Notes under the pieces: model-generated
The model's database searches: none
What the model was told of the DNA's origin: nothing
What the model saw: only the letters and a program-made list of their open reading frames with translations
Source: Synechococcus sp. PCC 7502
GTDB taxonomy: Bacteria > Cyanobacteriota > Cyanobacteriia > Pseudanabaenales > Pseudanabaenaceae
Direction: 5' to 3'
Assembly (NCBI RefSeq): GCF_000317085.1
Contig: NC_019702.1
Span: 1,394,394-1,458,393, forward strand
Length of the DNA: 64,000 nt
Shown here: positions 56,912-64,000 of the stretch, piece by piece
Numbering within the stretch: position 1 is the first letter of the stretch
Layout: each line of letters begins with the position of its first letter
Made by a program: the position numbers and the translations under genes

Positions 56912-57676
56912 ATGCTTGAGGTTATGGGTACCAAAACATTAATTGTCGAGGACGAAAAGCTAGTCGCCCAACATATTTCACAGCTTTTAAAGGATGAAGA
57001 TGGCAGTATCTGCGAAATTGCCTCTGATGGTAATACAGCAATCAAAAAAATTGCAGACTTTCAGCCTAAACTTATCCTCCTCGATATCCGCCTCAAAGGA
57101 GAAATGGATGGTATAGAAGTTGGTGAGCATATTCAATCTTTGTATGATATTCCTTTCCTTTACCTCACTGCCTTCAGCGATCGCGAAACTATTGAACGTG
57201 CTAAACATACCTATCCTGCGGGATATATTCTCAAGCCTTTTCGCCGTGAGCAACTAACTTCGGCAATTAAAATAGCTATGTCAACTCATAGCGCTCAAAA
57301 AAATGCTCAAATAAATAAGCTTGCCTTAGAGCATGATTCATCTCCAGCAGAAAAAGTACTAGCTAATTATCGGCTGAAACCAATACTTGACTACATCAAT
57401 AAACATTTTGATCATGAGATTAATTTGGAAACTTTAGCTGATTTGATCAACATGAATCCTTCTTATTTTTGCCGATTTTTTAATCAAGAAGTTGGCTGCT
57501 CTCCCTATCAATATATTATTCAAACCCGTATAGAAAAGGCAAAAATTCTCCTGAAGCAAAAAGATTTATTCATTAATGATATTTGTTTTCAATGTGGATT
57601 TACTTCCCACAGTCAATTTAATCGCCACTTCCGCCGTTTTGTAGGTATGACACCCAAAGAATTTCGTGACTTATAG
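56912..57676 (+). CDS. Response regulator with AraC-type DNA-binding domain
   Basis: 254 residues. The receiver (about 8-125) has the acidic pair in VEDEK, phospho-acceptor D in LILLDIRLKGEMDG, T in LTAFSD and K in ILKPFRR. The AraC domain (about 150-254) contains two helix-turn-helix units (LETLADLINMNPSYFCRFFNQ and INDICFQCGFTSHSQFNRHF) and the closing MTPKEFR. A transcription regulator of this form is a plausible output for the kinase just upstream. An in-frame ATG five codons downstream is an alternative start. Confidence 0.92.
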   Translation: MLEVMGTKTLIVEDEKLVAQHISQLLKDEDGSICEIASDGNTAIKKIADFQPKLILLDIRLKGEMDGIEVGEHIQSLYDIPFLYLTAFSDRETIERAKHTYPAGYILKPFRREQLTSAIKIAMSTHSAQKNAQINKLALEHDSSPAEKVLANYRLKPILDYINKHFDHEINLETLADLINMNPSYFCRFFNQEVGCSPYQYIIQTRIEKAKILLKQKDLFINDICFQCGFTSHSQFNRHFRRFVGMTPKEFRDL

Positions 57677-57934
57677 AAATTAATATCAGTAAGCTTAAAT
57701 TCTATAGTTATTACAGTTTTTATGAAAAAAGGGACAAAGTAGGGTTGCAGGGCTAGGTTCCCCGTTATGGTTTTATATTTCTTTTTGTGCTGCTTAAAAC
57801 TGATAAGCGCAATATAAATGTAGTTATAAATACTTAAAACTCATATCAATTAATAACTAGGTTGTAAAAAACGGGTTAACGCTTTCGGCTGGATTTACTC
57901 TAATGTCTCTGTGTATCGCAAAGGAGATGTACCA
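57677..57934. other. Gap between the AraC regulator and pseudo-receiver gene
   Basis: About 250 bases, AT-rich, with a GC-rich patch near 57735-57760. No open frame of note. An AAGGAG ribosome-binding site at 57921-57926 fixes the start of the next gene at the GTG at 57,935. Confidence 0.45.
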
Positions 57935-58801
57935 GTGCAGTTACTAAACAGAAATGTGAAATCCAGTTCCGTTCAGGAGCGATCGCTTGTGGTAGTTATT
58001 GCGGAGTCTGATTATTCAACTTCTCAGCTAGTGGTTGCAGAACTAAGGAAAGATCGGCATTTGGTCATAGTCCGTGACAACTTTGAAGATATTGATGTAG
58101 CTCTAAGTATTCAAATACCTGATCTATTAATTTTAGGAAATGTGCAGGGAGTTAGATTCTTAGATTCATTACGGAAATATTCTAAGTTACATCCGAATAT
58201 GCGGATCATTTTACTCACTGGTGATGAGAAGGTAAATCAAACTTTTCGAAATTGGGCAATCTCTAAGGGATTTTATGATGTTCTTAGTTCCTACTACTCA
58301 AATTTACATCTATTGAGAGAAGCATTACAGGAAATTCTCTATTCATATCAGAACAATCCTCAAGAAATTCCAGAATTTAACACTTCAATTTCCGATTTAG
58401 TTATTCCTGAACTGCCCTTAGACCTGAATTTAGAAACAAACCTAACTTTAGAAACACTAAGCTATCGGCAAACTCTATATGCACTTAACCAGATCACCCA
58501 ATTTAGCAAGCAATATTTTAATGAAATGATACTGGCTAATTATTGGAATAAGTCTTACAGAAGTCTAATTGTCGAACACCATTGGCTAGAGTCTTGGTCT
58601 ATCAATCATAACGGCACAATTTCGTATTTTAGTGAAGAAATACCAGAGGGGCGACTTACCGAATCCGAATATGCAAGCTTAAAGTTATGGGTTCAGGGCT
58701 TTCTACAGGAATGCGATCGCCTAATTAATGACTACACCTCAATTTTACAAAAAGCTAAGTTATCGGTTCCAGTTAATCAAATCATTGGTTTTATAAGTTG
58801 A
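57935..58801 (+). CDS. Pseudo-receiver domain protein
   Basis: 288 residues from the GTG at 57,935, chosen because AAGGAG lies eight bases upstream; a GTG at 57,911 would add eight residues. The first 130 residues have receiver topology (VVVIAESDY as strand 1, PDLLILGN as strand 3, IILLTGD as strand 4), but the phospho-acceptor position is Gly (LGN, about 67-69) and the acidic pair is reduced. The C-terminal half is helical with no known family. It overlaps the next gene and resembles its N-terminal domain. Confidence 0.7.
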   Translation: MQLLNRNVKSSSVQERSLVVVIAESDYSTSQLVVAELRKDRHLVIVRDNFEDIDVALSIQIPDLLILGNVQGVRFLDSLRKYSKLHPNMRIILLTGDEKVNQTFRNWAISKGFYDVLSSYYSNLHLLREALQEILYSYQNNPQEIPEFNTSISDLVIPELPLDLNLETNLTLETLSYRQTLYALNQITQFSKQYFNEMILANYWNKSYRSLIVEHHWLESWSINHNGTISYFSEEIPEGRLTESEYASLKLWVQGFLQECDRLINDYTSILQKAKLSVPVNQIIGFIS

Positions 58802-58809
58802 CGAGCATA

Positions 58810-59832
58810 ATGACCTTAGACCCAAATTCATCTCATAATTCCCATAATATAATTCCTGGTTATCACCTGAACCTATCAACCCTGCGGATAGTCATAGCTG
58901 AATCCAATCCAAAAATTCTGAACAGCTTACTTCAGAAAATGCTAAGTATTAGCAACTGGCATATTTATACCTGTGGTGAGTACACGGAATTACTTGAGGT
59001 TTTGAGTTTTGGTACCGTCGATTTATTGCTACTAGGAAATATTAATCAAAGTAATTGTCGGGAAATTTCTCAAATTTGTCGCCAAGAGTGGCAAGATTTA
59101 CCAATAATTTTCATTAGTCATGATCCGATGATTCCGGGCTTTTATCGCAGCTTGATTGCCGACAGTCAAGGACTTGGCGATGTCGTTAGTAGTACTGCTG
59201 ATAAACATGATCACTTTGTCAAAGTAATTCAAAATGTGACTGGTGTAATTCATGCCCAAAAACAAGTTCTATCTTGCCTATCTCTCGCTCCAACTACTGC
59301 CAAGGAAGATTTGATTTCACTAATAATTGATGGTAAACCTACTACTTCACCAAAGGGAACTCAACTGCTCAAAGCATTGTTAGGTAATCAAGCTAAATTG
59401 CTAAAAGCCTGTGGTGGGCAAGGAAGGTGCGCTACCTGTCATGTATTTGTCCAAGCAGGAATGGATTATTTAACGCCTCCAACTGCTTCAGAACTAATGA
59501 CCCTAGACCTGATGGGGATTAAAAACCCTAATGCTCGCCTTGCCTGTCAATGTCAAATTCTTGCAGCAGGGGTAGAAGTTGAAGTCCCAAAAGGTAAATA
59601 TATTGGTTCGGAAGCGGAACTGGAATCATTAATTGGTAAGAGGGCGCAACAGTCGTTTATTGATCCGAGCACGGGCGAAATTCTCATACATGAAGGTAAA
59701 TTGATCTTAAGATCAGCCCTACAGAAGATGCAGGAAATTAATCAAGAGTTAGCAAAAAAGCTGGGTATTTTGTTATGCCGCAAATCTATGCAAAAGCCAA
59801 CTTCAGTTACCTATTCCCTAAAAGACCTCTAG
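58810..59832 (+). CDS. Pseudo-receiver fused to 2Fe-2S ferredoxin domain
   Basis: 340 residues from the ATG at 58,810; a TTG at 58,798 would overlap the upstream stop. Residues about 25-145 are receiver-like (LRIVIAESNP, VDLLLLGNI) with Gly at the phospho-acceptor position, as in the neighbour. Residues about 170-270 form a plant-type ferredoxin domain: cysteines 201, 207 and 210 in KACGGQGRCATCHVF and 246 in ARLACQ are the expected 2Fe-2S ligands. The tail is helical. A redox or oxygen sensor working with the upstream kinase/AraC pair is a reasonable inference. Confidence 0.8.
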   Translation: MTLDPNSSHNSHNIIPGYHLNLSTLRIVIAESNPKILNSLLQKMLSISNWHIYTCGEYTELLEVLSFGTVDLLLLGNINQSNCREISQICRQEWQDLPIIFISHDPMIPGFYRSLIADSQGLGDVVSSTADKHDHFVKVIQNVTGVIHAQKQVLSCLSLAPTTAKEDLISLIIDGKPTTSPKGTQLLKALLGNQAKLLKACGGQGRCATCHVFVQAGMDYLTPPTASELMTLDLMGIKNPNARLACQCQILAAGVEVEVPKGKYIGSEAELESLIGKRAQQSFIDPSTGEILIHEGKLILRSALQKMQEINQELAKKLGILLCRKSMQKPTSVTYSLKDL

Positions 59833-59848
59833 GTAAATCTTGAGATTT

Positions 59849-61252
59849 TTATTCGGGGTAAAATCTGGCTGTACTCATCTCCTCTAGGTTCAGAATTTCC
59901 GCTAACTGCTCGGCATTAAGTAACCCTCGATCTAAAACAATCTGGCGTAAGGATTTCCCCGTAGCTAGGGATTCTTTGGCAATATCGGCACTATTCAAAT
60001 AGCCAATGTGCGTATTCAAAGCTGTAACTAAAGATAAACTTCCTTCGGCGTATGCCAGACAGCGATCGCTATTAGCAGTAATGCCACTAATACATTTTTG
60101 TGCCAAGCTATTCAGGGCATTACCTAAAATTTCCATGCTATGTAAGAGGTTATAGGCAATCAATGGCATCATCACGTTAAGCTCTAATTGTCCTGCTTGG
60201 GCAGCGATCGCAATGGCAGCATCATATCCCATCACTTGAATGCACACCATATTTGTCATCTCAGCAATTACGGGATTATATTTACCCGGCATGATCGAGG
60301 AACCCGGTTGCACAGGCGGTAGTTGAATTTCTTTAAACCCAGTTTTTGGTCCTGAATCTAATAAACGTAGATCATTGGCAATTTTGATCGAGTCTTGAGC
60401 TAGATTGCGTAAGCTTCCCGAAACATTAACAAAGGCGGACATACTCTGCATTGCTGCCATGGGATTAGGAGCAGGCTTCAAATTAAATTTAGTCAGTTCG
60501 CTCAGTTTCTGTGCCACTTTAACCGCATAGTCTGGATGGGTATTCATGCCCGTACCCGCCGCACTACCGCCCAGTCCCAGTTCAGTTAAATCTAGGGCAG
60601 CAATCCGAATCCGTTTAGCATGATCGGTAATAATTTGAGCGTATGCCAGAAATTCATCGCCTAAACGCACAGGTACAGCATCTTGGAGATGAGTCCGTCC
60701 AGATTTAATCACATCTTTAAATTCGGTGGCTTTGAGTTGAAGTTGACTGATTAAATGATCTAAGGCGGGATAAATATATTTTTCCAGTGCCATTAAACCA
60801 CCAATTCGGATCGCGGTGGGGATAACATCATTGGTAGATTGCCCATAGTTGACATGATCGTTAGGACTGATGCGGTTGTAGTTCCCTTTGCGATCGCCTA
60901 GTAATTCTAAAGCTCTATTTGCTAGAACTTCATTGATATTCATGTGATGGGAAGTTCCCGCCCCTGCTTGATACACATCCACTACAAATTGCTCCCGCAT
61001 TGCTCCTGCCAGTACCTGATCACAGGCGATCGCAATCATTTCGCCAACCTCACTGGGAATACAACCTAGTTCCGCATTAACTAGGGCAGTCGCTTTTTTA
61101 ATCGTGATCCCTGCATCTATGTAAATCGGTAAAGGTTTAATACCACTAATCTGAAAATTGGCGATCGCCCGTGCCGTTTGAATTCCATAGTAAGCAGTTT
61201 CAGGGATTTGTAATTCTCCCATGGAATCTTTTTCGGTGCGATACTCAGTCAC
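59849..61252 (-). CDS. aspA: Aspartate ammonia-lyase
   Basis: Converts aspartate to fumarate and ammonia, or the reverse. The 467-residue protein starts with EKDSMGELQIPETAYYGIQTARA, typical for AspA, and has the superfamily signature GSSIMPGKYNPVIAEM with the catalytic serine and the HMNINEVLANRA motif. Fumarase C is a close relative, but the N-terminus and the KNY..H-type segments favour AspA. The 3' end is convergent with the ferredoxin-domain gene, separated by 16 bases. Confidence 0.9.
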   Translation of the reverse strand: MTEYRTEKDSMGELQIPETAYYGIQTARAIANFQISGIKPLPIYIDAGITIKKATALVNAELGCIPSEVGEMIAIACDQVLAGAMREQFVVDVYQAGAGTSHHMNINEVLANRALELLGDRKGNYNRISPNDHVNYGQSTNDVIPTAIRIGGLMALEKYIYPALDHLISQLQLKATEFKDVIKSGRTHLQDAVPVRLGDEFLAYAQIITDHAKRIRIAALDLTELGLGGSAAGTGMNTHPDYAVKVAQKLSELTKFNLKPAPNPMAAMQSMSAFVNVSGSLRNLAQDSIKIANDLRLLDSGPKTGFKEIQLPPVQPGSSIMPGKYNPVIAEMTNMVCIQVMGYDAAIAIAAQAGQLELNVMMPLIAYNLLHSMEILGNALNSLAQKCISGITANSDRCLAYAEGSLSLVTALNTHIGYLNSADIAKESLATGKSLRQIVLDRGLLNAEQLAEILNLEEMSTARFYPE

Positions 61253-61457
61253 GTTTTACTCCTTTTAATTAATGCCACTTAATCAATGCCAATAGCAAGA
61301 ATGCTCGAACCATTGTAAATCGAACTGCCTAATAAATATCCATAAATAGAAATTTCACTGTTTGTCATATTTGCTTTATGCTCAAAGCTTGTATCTGCTG
61401 GCTTTTGCAAATCCTTTTTTTGTTCCAGTTTTAGTAAGTTCTAAATTATGGTAGTGA

Positions 61458-61789
61458 TCAAGAGGGCATGATGCAGAACTTAGAGTGAATTTCAGAATTG
61501 TAGTGATGGATAAATATCCAAATAGCACCGATATGATTTTCTAATTTCTTAGAAAAAGAAAGAGTTTTTCTAACAAGGCGAGAAATTCTTTGCCTTAAAG
61601 TACAATTGAACCTTTCAATATGATTAGTCTGTCCAGACTCTTTGCCCACAGCCTTATGGCGTTTTTAGGCAAAATACAGCTATAAGCTTGCCAGAAGTCA
61701 GTATAACAAACAGCCCATTGTCGATAAACGGTTGGTAAAGATTGCCATAACCCCAAGGCTGTTTCTTGGTCTCGACTACCAACAAACAC
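61458..61789 (-). pseudogene. IS1-like transposase InsB part, frameshifted
   Basis: Catalytic half, broken once more. The frame goes from FVGSRDQETALGLWQSLP to CILPKNAIR, whereas the conserved continuation (PKKRHKAVGKESGQTNHIERFN) is in another frame. One missing A in an A-run near 61,665 explains it. The C-terminal block HIERFNCTLRQRISRLVRKTLSFSKK holds the family glutamate region. Confidence 0.8.
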
Positions 61790-61887
61790 TCCAACAATTT
61801 CTCTAGTATTTCGGTCAATTGCTAACCAAATCCATACCTTACATTTTTTATCCCCTACAAATGACCATAGTTCATCGCACTCAATGG

Positions 61888-62190
61888 TCAGGCGTGCTTT
61901 TTTTTAGGGATTACCTTAACTTGCGGCTCTACACTGACAGACTTACCATTTACATAACTCTGTAACCACTGTAATGACACCTTGGCAACACGCTTAATCC
62001 CTCGCATGGATATACGTTCTAGCAGCAGATTATCGACTAATTTAATTGTGGATTCAGCTATTGGCTGGTTTTTGGGATTAATCACAAATTGACGATTACA
62101 CTTTTTACATTTGTAGTTTTGTTTTTTGTGACGGGTTATGCCATTCTTAACTATCTGGTCACTTTCACAGTAAGGACATTTTACTTCCAT
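61888..62190 (-). CDS. IS1-like transposase InsA part
   Basis: 100 residues with a zinc ribbon (CPYCESDQ and CKKCNRQF) and a helix-turn-helix region. The frame ends just after a run of eight A followed by G, where a -1 shift joins it to RLTIECDELWSFVGDKK of the InsB part, as in programmed frameshifting of IS1 relatives. Confidence 0.8.
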   Translation of the reverse strand: MEVKCPYCESDQIVKNGITRHKKQNYKCKKCNRQFVINPKNQPIAESTIKLVDNLLLERISMRGIKRVAKVSLQWLQSYVNGKSVSVEPQVKVIPKKKHA

Positions 62191-62312
62191 AGTTACTTCT
62201 ATTTTGTTTTACCCCTTTTTTTATCTATCATGCCCTCTTGATCACTACCAAATTTACTTATCGATCCCAACCATATCCATGCCAAAATTCTAACTGAATG
62301 GCAAAAAAGCCT

Positions 62313-62782
62313 ATGACCTACCTTATCCTCGACACCGAAGGTAAAGAATATCTGTACGAAATTGCTCTTATCGACCAAGCAGGTAACCTCATCTACGAAG
62401 CCTTCACCACCCTAAAACCGCAGACACCCGACTTAAACTCAAACCCCTAGAACAAATCCTACAAGAAGTCACTGCGATCGCCACAGGTAAAACCCTCTGT
62501 CATTACTCCAAACATGATCGCCAAGTCATTGAAAACAGCAACCGCTATGCCAACCTTACCATCTCCAAATTTTCCTACGCCTGCACCTGTGAACTAGCAA
62601 AGCAGATATTCCTCACCCTTCTCAGCTACTCCGTCCCTAATCTCAGCAGGCACTTTAACCTTAAATTTGAACCAATCCTAGTAGCTGCAAAATTTCAAAT
62701 ACTCCATCATTACTATCGACCAACTGGAATGCCCATCGAAGAATGCTCGTGGCTAGTCATGGTGGCTCATAAAGCTAGCTAA
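62313..62782 (+). pseudogene. Degenerate DEDD-family 3'-5' exonuclease
   Basis: The start MTYLILDTEGKEYLYEIALI has the DxE exonuclease motif I of the RNase T/DnaQ fold. The frame stops after about 46 codons but continues in another frame (KLKPLEQILQEVTAIATGKTLCHYSKHDRQVIE), then ends with a C-terminal tail at 62,782. A frameshift near 62,430 and a short total length indicate a decayed gene. It may once have been a DNA-repair or RNA-processing nuclease. Bases between the IS and this fragment hold nothing else. Confidence 0.6.
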
Positions 62783-62857
62783 TGGGAAATATCCCTTCAC
62801 TTTCTTTCTGGGCGGCGATCGCACTCCATAAACATAAAAACTCTTTCAGAGTAATAC

Positions 62858-63866
62858 TCAAATTGTGGGGGACGTGAGAAGAGTTAGCAGGATTATCCAC
62901 CAAGGCACTCTAATATCTGGAATAAACTTAGCTTTAAGCATTGGCAAACCTTGGGGCAGTATAAATCTGATTGAGCTTAAAGAAGCTGGGCGACAATCGT
63001 ATTCATCAACAATTCCATAACGAGCCGCCAATTCCGCCACAATATGTACTTTACCAGTTCGACGCATCAGATCAGGAGTATTAAATAAGGCAGCAATTAC
63101 TCTACCCACAAATAAATGAGTTTCCCAATTAAACTTATCTAGGATTCTTACAGATGAGTTTCCCTTCTCGGCAACGCCAAGATTACTCTCAGTATTTTGA
63201 AGGTTGTCATCAACTAGCCTATGAAAATGCTCAGTGCCAATAATACCGGGATAAAGTGAAATCGAAACAACATTAAATGGCTTAAGTTCGACTGCCATAT
63301 CTGCCGCAAGGCGATCGCAAGCAGATTTACCAGTTAGTTCCATAGGCTACTCCAAAGATAGGAGCTAATCCGCCCCAAGAAGATATGGTCACGATTAATC
63401 CTTGCTTGCGTTGGGTCATCATCTTCGCTGCCCAATGACTTGACACATAGTGACTGCTCAACCCAACTTGATTGCAAGCATCCCAAAGACTAATATCCGA
63501 TTCCCAAAATGGCTTGCCTTTGCTCTCTATCAGCGATCGCACTCCGCCATAGGCATTGTTTACCAATAGATCTAATTGTCCATTTTGTTCCCTATCAATT
63601 TGCTCAAATAGAGATTTAATCTGTATATCATCACTGTGATCGGTGGGTATAGCAATACAAATTCCACCCGCCTTTTCTACTGCATTCTTAGTATCTAATA
63701 AGTCATTCGATAACAGTTCTGGAGAATTACTACCATCAAAACTGCGCCCCGTAATATAAACCAACGCACCTGCTTCACCCAAAGCGATCTCAATACCCTT
63801 GCCAATTCCCCGTGATGCCCCCGTTACAAGTGCGACTTTACCATTCAAATTTCTTGGCACGAACAA
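62858..63866 (-). pseudogene. SDR-family dehydrogenase, frameshifted
   Basis: Short-chain dehydrogenase resembling the DHRS1 group. The N-terminal part (179 codons, 63,866-63,327) has TGASRGIGKGIEIAL, the NNAYGG strand and the active-site ISSWGG...VAYG, and the C-terminal part (from 63,343) resumes TGKSACDRLAADMAVEL. The catalytic YxxxK is interrupted: the direct repeat AGTTAGTT (63331-63338 plus strand) is a 4-bp duplication, and removing one unit restores YGTGK in frame. A recent loss of function, or a sequencing error, is likely. Confidence 0.85.
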
Positions 63867-63964
63867 TAACCTCCATTTTACGAACTACCTTACAAGTATC
63901 ACTCAAAGAATAGAAAATTACATCAGTCCTTTGGTAAAAGCGAAGTGATAAATAAAGTGATAAA

Positions 63965-64000
63965 ATGAAAATAGCAATAGTCGGTTCCAGAGAATATCCA
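63965..64000 (+). CDS. Start of a DUF2493/SLOG-like protein (partial)
   Basis: Only 12 codons lie in the window, reading MKIAIVGSREYP. This matches the start of DUF2493 (YspA-type SLOG) proteins, a nucleotide-binding fold often encoded in accessory regions. The rest is outside the window. It is divergent from the SDR gene, with a 98-base gap between them. Confidence 0.5.
   Translation, partial: MKIAIVGSREYP

Larger units (their letters stand above)
61450..62249 (-). mobile_element. IS1-like insertion sequence, second and different copy
   Basis: An 800-bp element with perfect 23-bp terminal inverted repeats (GGTAGTGATCAAGAGG at each outer end, then GCATGAT). No perfect target duplication is visible next to the ends. 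The protein family differs from the first IS1-like element at 13.5 kb. It carries the usual A-run slippage site between its two halves and one extra frame break, so it is probably inactive. Confidence 0.85.

Noticed and set aside
61442-62257. Target-site duplication of the second IS1-like element
   Set aside because: The flanks TAAATTAT and AAATTTAC are not a perfect repeat, so none is claimed.

Overview
The window reads as a cyanobacterial chromosome segment. Four things support this: the very frequent HIP1 octamer GCGATCGC over most of its length; genes typical of oxygenic phototrophs (a DHNA-CoA hydrolase-like hotdog thioesterase, an Rps1b-type S1 protein, a DUF3493 protein, a plastid NAP14-like ABC ATPase, a short RRM protein, an ethylene-receptor kinase); densely packed operons; and few Shine-Dalgarno sites. 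The genus cannot be fixed from the sequence alone.

Left chromosomal part (1-16.1 kb): der, msrB, a DUF1003 membrane protein, a DUF2237 gene overlapping a hotdog thioesterase, a TPR protein, carB, a precorrin-8X methylmutase-like gene, an ABC-2 exporter permease, a membrane protein, rodA, a fused double 6-pyruvoyl-tetrahydropterin-synthase-like gene, trmD with a coiled-coil protein upstream of it, an IS1-like element, an NAD(P)-binding protein and an S1 ribosomal protein. Most are housekeeping genes for translation, envelope growth and cofactors.

Integrated island (16,145-32,465, about 16.3 kb): it sits in a tRNA-Asp(GTC) gene. A perfect 59-bp copy of the tRNA 3' part marks the far end. A tyrosine integrase lies next to the intact tRNA, and both ends carry paired TTTAGGACAG repeats that look like integrase arm sites. 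Cargo is a large protein that looks like a primase-helicase, a Type I restriction-modification operon with an MNT-HEPN nucleotidyltransferase pair inside it, and three hypothetical genes. I found no HIP1 site here. IS5/IS427-type elements have split both hsdR and hsdM. On paper, removing each insertion with one TATA duplication restores uninterrupted frames of 1054 and 520 codons. Five copies of a short repeat lie between the island's genes.

Right chromosomal part (32.5-52.5 kb): ileS, two exported TPR proteins, an ABC ATPase, a RelE-type toxin-antitoxin pair, an N-carbamoylputrescine amidase, an OmpR-type regulator, a flavoprotein, an ethylene-receptor-like hybrid kinase overlapping a response-regulator kinase, tRNA-Gly and tRNA-Pro, glmM, a DUF3493 protein, a SpoIID-like protein, rpsU (only 59 codons), an RRM protein, rsmB, a MoxR ATPase and a small beta-barrel protein.

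Signalling block and right end (52.5-64 kb): a 1389-residue multi-PAS/GAF kinase, a REC-AraC regulator, and two adjacent proteins whose receiver-like domains both lack the phospho-acceptor aspartate; the second also carries a 2Fe-2S ferredoxin domain. They may form one sensing pathway. After aspA the sequence is decayed: a damaged IS1-like element, a frameshifted exonuclease remnant, an SDR gene broken by a 4-bp tandem duplication, and the first codons of a probable DUF2493 gene at the edge.
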